The position numbers and the translations under genes were made by a program. From Paracoccus sp. UBA889 (lineage in GTDB: Bacteria > Pseudomonadota > Alphaproteobacteria > Rhodobacterales > Rhodobacteraceae): a DNA stretch of 59,311 nucleotides. The notes under the pieces are model-generated. The model ran no database searches, had not been told where the DNA came from, and saw nothing but the letters and a program-made list of their open reading frames with translations. This document shows positions 58,637 through 59,311 of the stretch, piece by piece. The stretch covers positions 1-59,311 of the forward strand of contig DBFD01000042.1 of NCBI GenBank assembly GCA_002294185.1. Direction: 5' to 3'. Numbering within the stretch: position 1 is the stretch's first letter; the number at the start of each line of letters is the position of its first letter.

Positions 58637-59311
58637 ATGCCATCAGTATCTATCGGAAAGGCATGGTCGCCCATGCTGGCCCTTGTGCCGGGAGATATCC
58701 TGCAAAACCAGGGCGCCAACCCGGTGTTGGTCAGTTCGGCCATACCGCCATCGCAGAATGAGGCAGTCGAGCTGCAGCCGTTTGAACGGATCGTGGTCCA
58801 GGCCGCCGTCGAGGTGCGGCTGGCAACGGCGGGAAATTTCCTCGGGCGCGTGAATGTCATTTCCGGCCTGCCCATCGGCAATGGAGCGTCATCCGCCAAT
58901 GTCGATGTCGTCGCAAGGCAAGCTGCCGCTATCGCGGCCGGAAAGGCCGATACGACGCAGGAAAAAACACTGGCATCGGCAAGCGTCGTCAGTGGGCGCC
59001 TGATCCTGACGCGGGTCGATGGCACGACAATCGAGGTCGATCTTCCTGCCGGCGGCGCGGCCCTCGCCGCCCCTGCGGTCATCGCCGCCCCGACGATCGC
59101 CGGTGGCACGACCGAGGGCAGCATCCTCACGCGGACGGCGGGCGATGCCAGCGGCAACCCGGCGCCCGCGCGCGAAACCGTCTGGCTGCTGGACGGCGTG
59201 GCCATCGCCGGGCAGACCGGCAACACGCTGGACACGACCGGCCGCGTCGGCGTGATCACGACGCAGGATATCTGGACCAACAGCGAGGGCACGGCAACGG
59301 GCACCTCGGAC
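58637..59311 (+). CDS. hypothetical protein with paralogous N-domain, cut by window edge
   Basis: Starts nine bases after the previous stop, behind TAGGAG, and is still open after 225 codons. Residues 1-79 align without gaps to the preceding protein, with 28 identical positions by my count. Then comes an Ala-rich linker (VDVVARQAAAIAAGKADTTQ), a segment with alternating strands (SGRLILTRVDGTTIEVDLPA) and a region (TVWLLDGVAIAGQTGNTLDT) that looks like an Ig/beta-sandwich module of phage tail or adhesin proteins. The full length and function are unknown. The first half has island-like codons, and the later half is more host-like. Confidence 0.7.
   Translation, partial: MPSVSIGKAWSPMLALVPGDILQNQGANPVLVSSAIPPSQNEAVELQPFERIVVQAAVEVRLATAGNFLGRVNVISGLPIGNGASSANVDVVARQAAAIAAGKADTTQEKTLASASVVSGRLILTRVDGTTIEVDLPAGGAALAAPAVIAAPTIAGGTTEGSILTRTAGDASGNPAPARETVWLLDGVAIAGQTGNTLDTTGRVGVITTQDIWTNSEGTATGTSD

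Overview
The window is about 59.3 kb of GC-rich, densely packed bacterial chromosome. Protein families and gene order point to Alphaproteobacteria, order Rhodobacterales, most likely Paracoccus or a close relative. The clues are a fused YlxR/L7Ae protein before infB, a DUF3035 (BamF-type) lipoprotein after lspA, an HDAC-like gene beside xseB-ispA-dxs, three tandem deformylase genes before fmt, and an alphaproteobacterial flagellar cluster with MotE-like and FliL genes. The genus is an inference from gene content only; no 16S rRNA gene is present.

Layout. 1-4.0 kb: the 5' part of ileS, a membrane protein, ubiG, a proline iminopeptidase and tspO. 4.0-9.6 kb: the rimP-nusA-ylxR-infB translation/transcription operon, whose leader carries an intrinsic terminator directly before rimP. 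9.7-12.4 kb: a 42-residue protein, then PpiC-type chaperone, argJ and a MutT-type Nudix gene on the minus strand. 12.6-19.2 kb: secA, the def-def-def-fmt formyl-methionine cluster and a PatB-type C-S lyase. 19.4-30.3 kb: purH, lspA, BamF-like lipoprotein, a cytochrome P450, a pair of M16 peptidases, a small lipoprotein, mutL, a decayed 450-bp stretch and a lytic transglycosylase. 30.4-37.6 kb (minus strand): mscS, rsfS, rlmH, gpmI, an EnvC-like factor, ctpA and rppH. 37.9-41.7 kb: leuC and leuD with an oppositely oriented membrane gene between them, then an exo/endonuclease/phosphatase-fold protein. 41.7-51.7 kb: a divergent flagellar block, fliL to flhB on minus and fliF to fliP on plus, around a short control region with a CtrA-like box. 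51.8-57.9 kb (minus strand): dapF-mtaB, then the HDAC-like gene, xseB, ispA and dxs. 58.0 kb to the end: tRNA-Lys with a good promoter, an unusual AT-richer and repeat-bearing stretch, and two tandem paralogous unknown genes that look phage- or island-derived.

Most genes form translationally coupled operons, with ATGA, GTGA or TGATG junctions. Start-codon choice is often non-ATG: rsfS appears to start at CTG, fliF, fliH-like and ylxR at TTG, mutT and two others at GTG. Most of the window is ordinary core genome. The least explained parts are the tandem paralogue module beyond tRNA-Lys, a deformylase homologue that has lost two active-site residues, a three-copy 3'-end repeat, the rimP leader terminator, and a probable leaderless promoter at pip.
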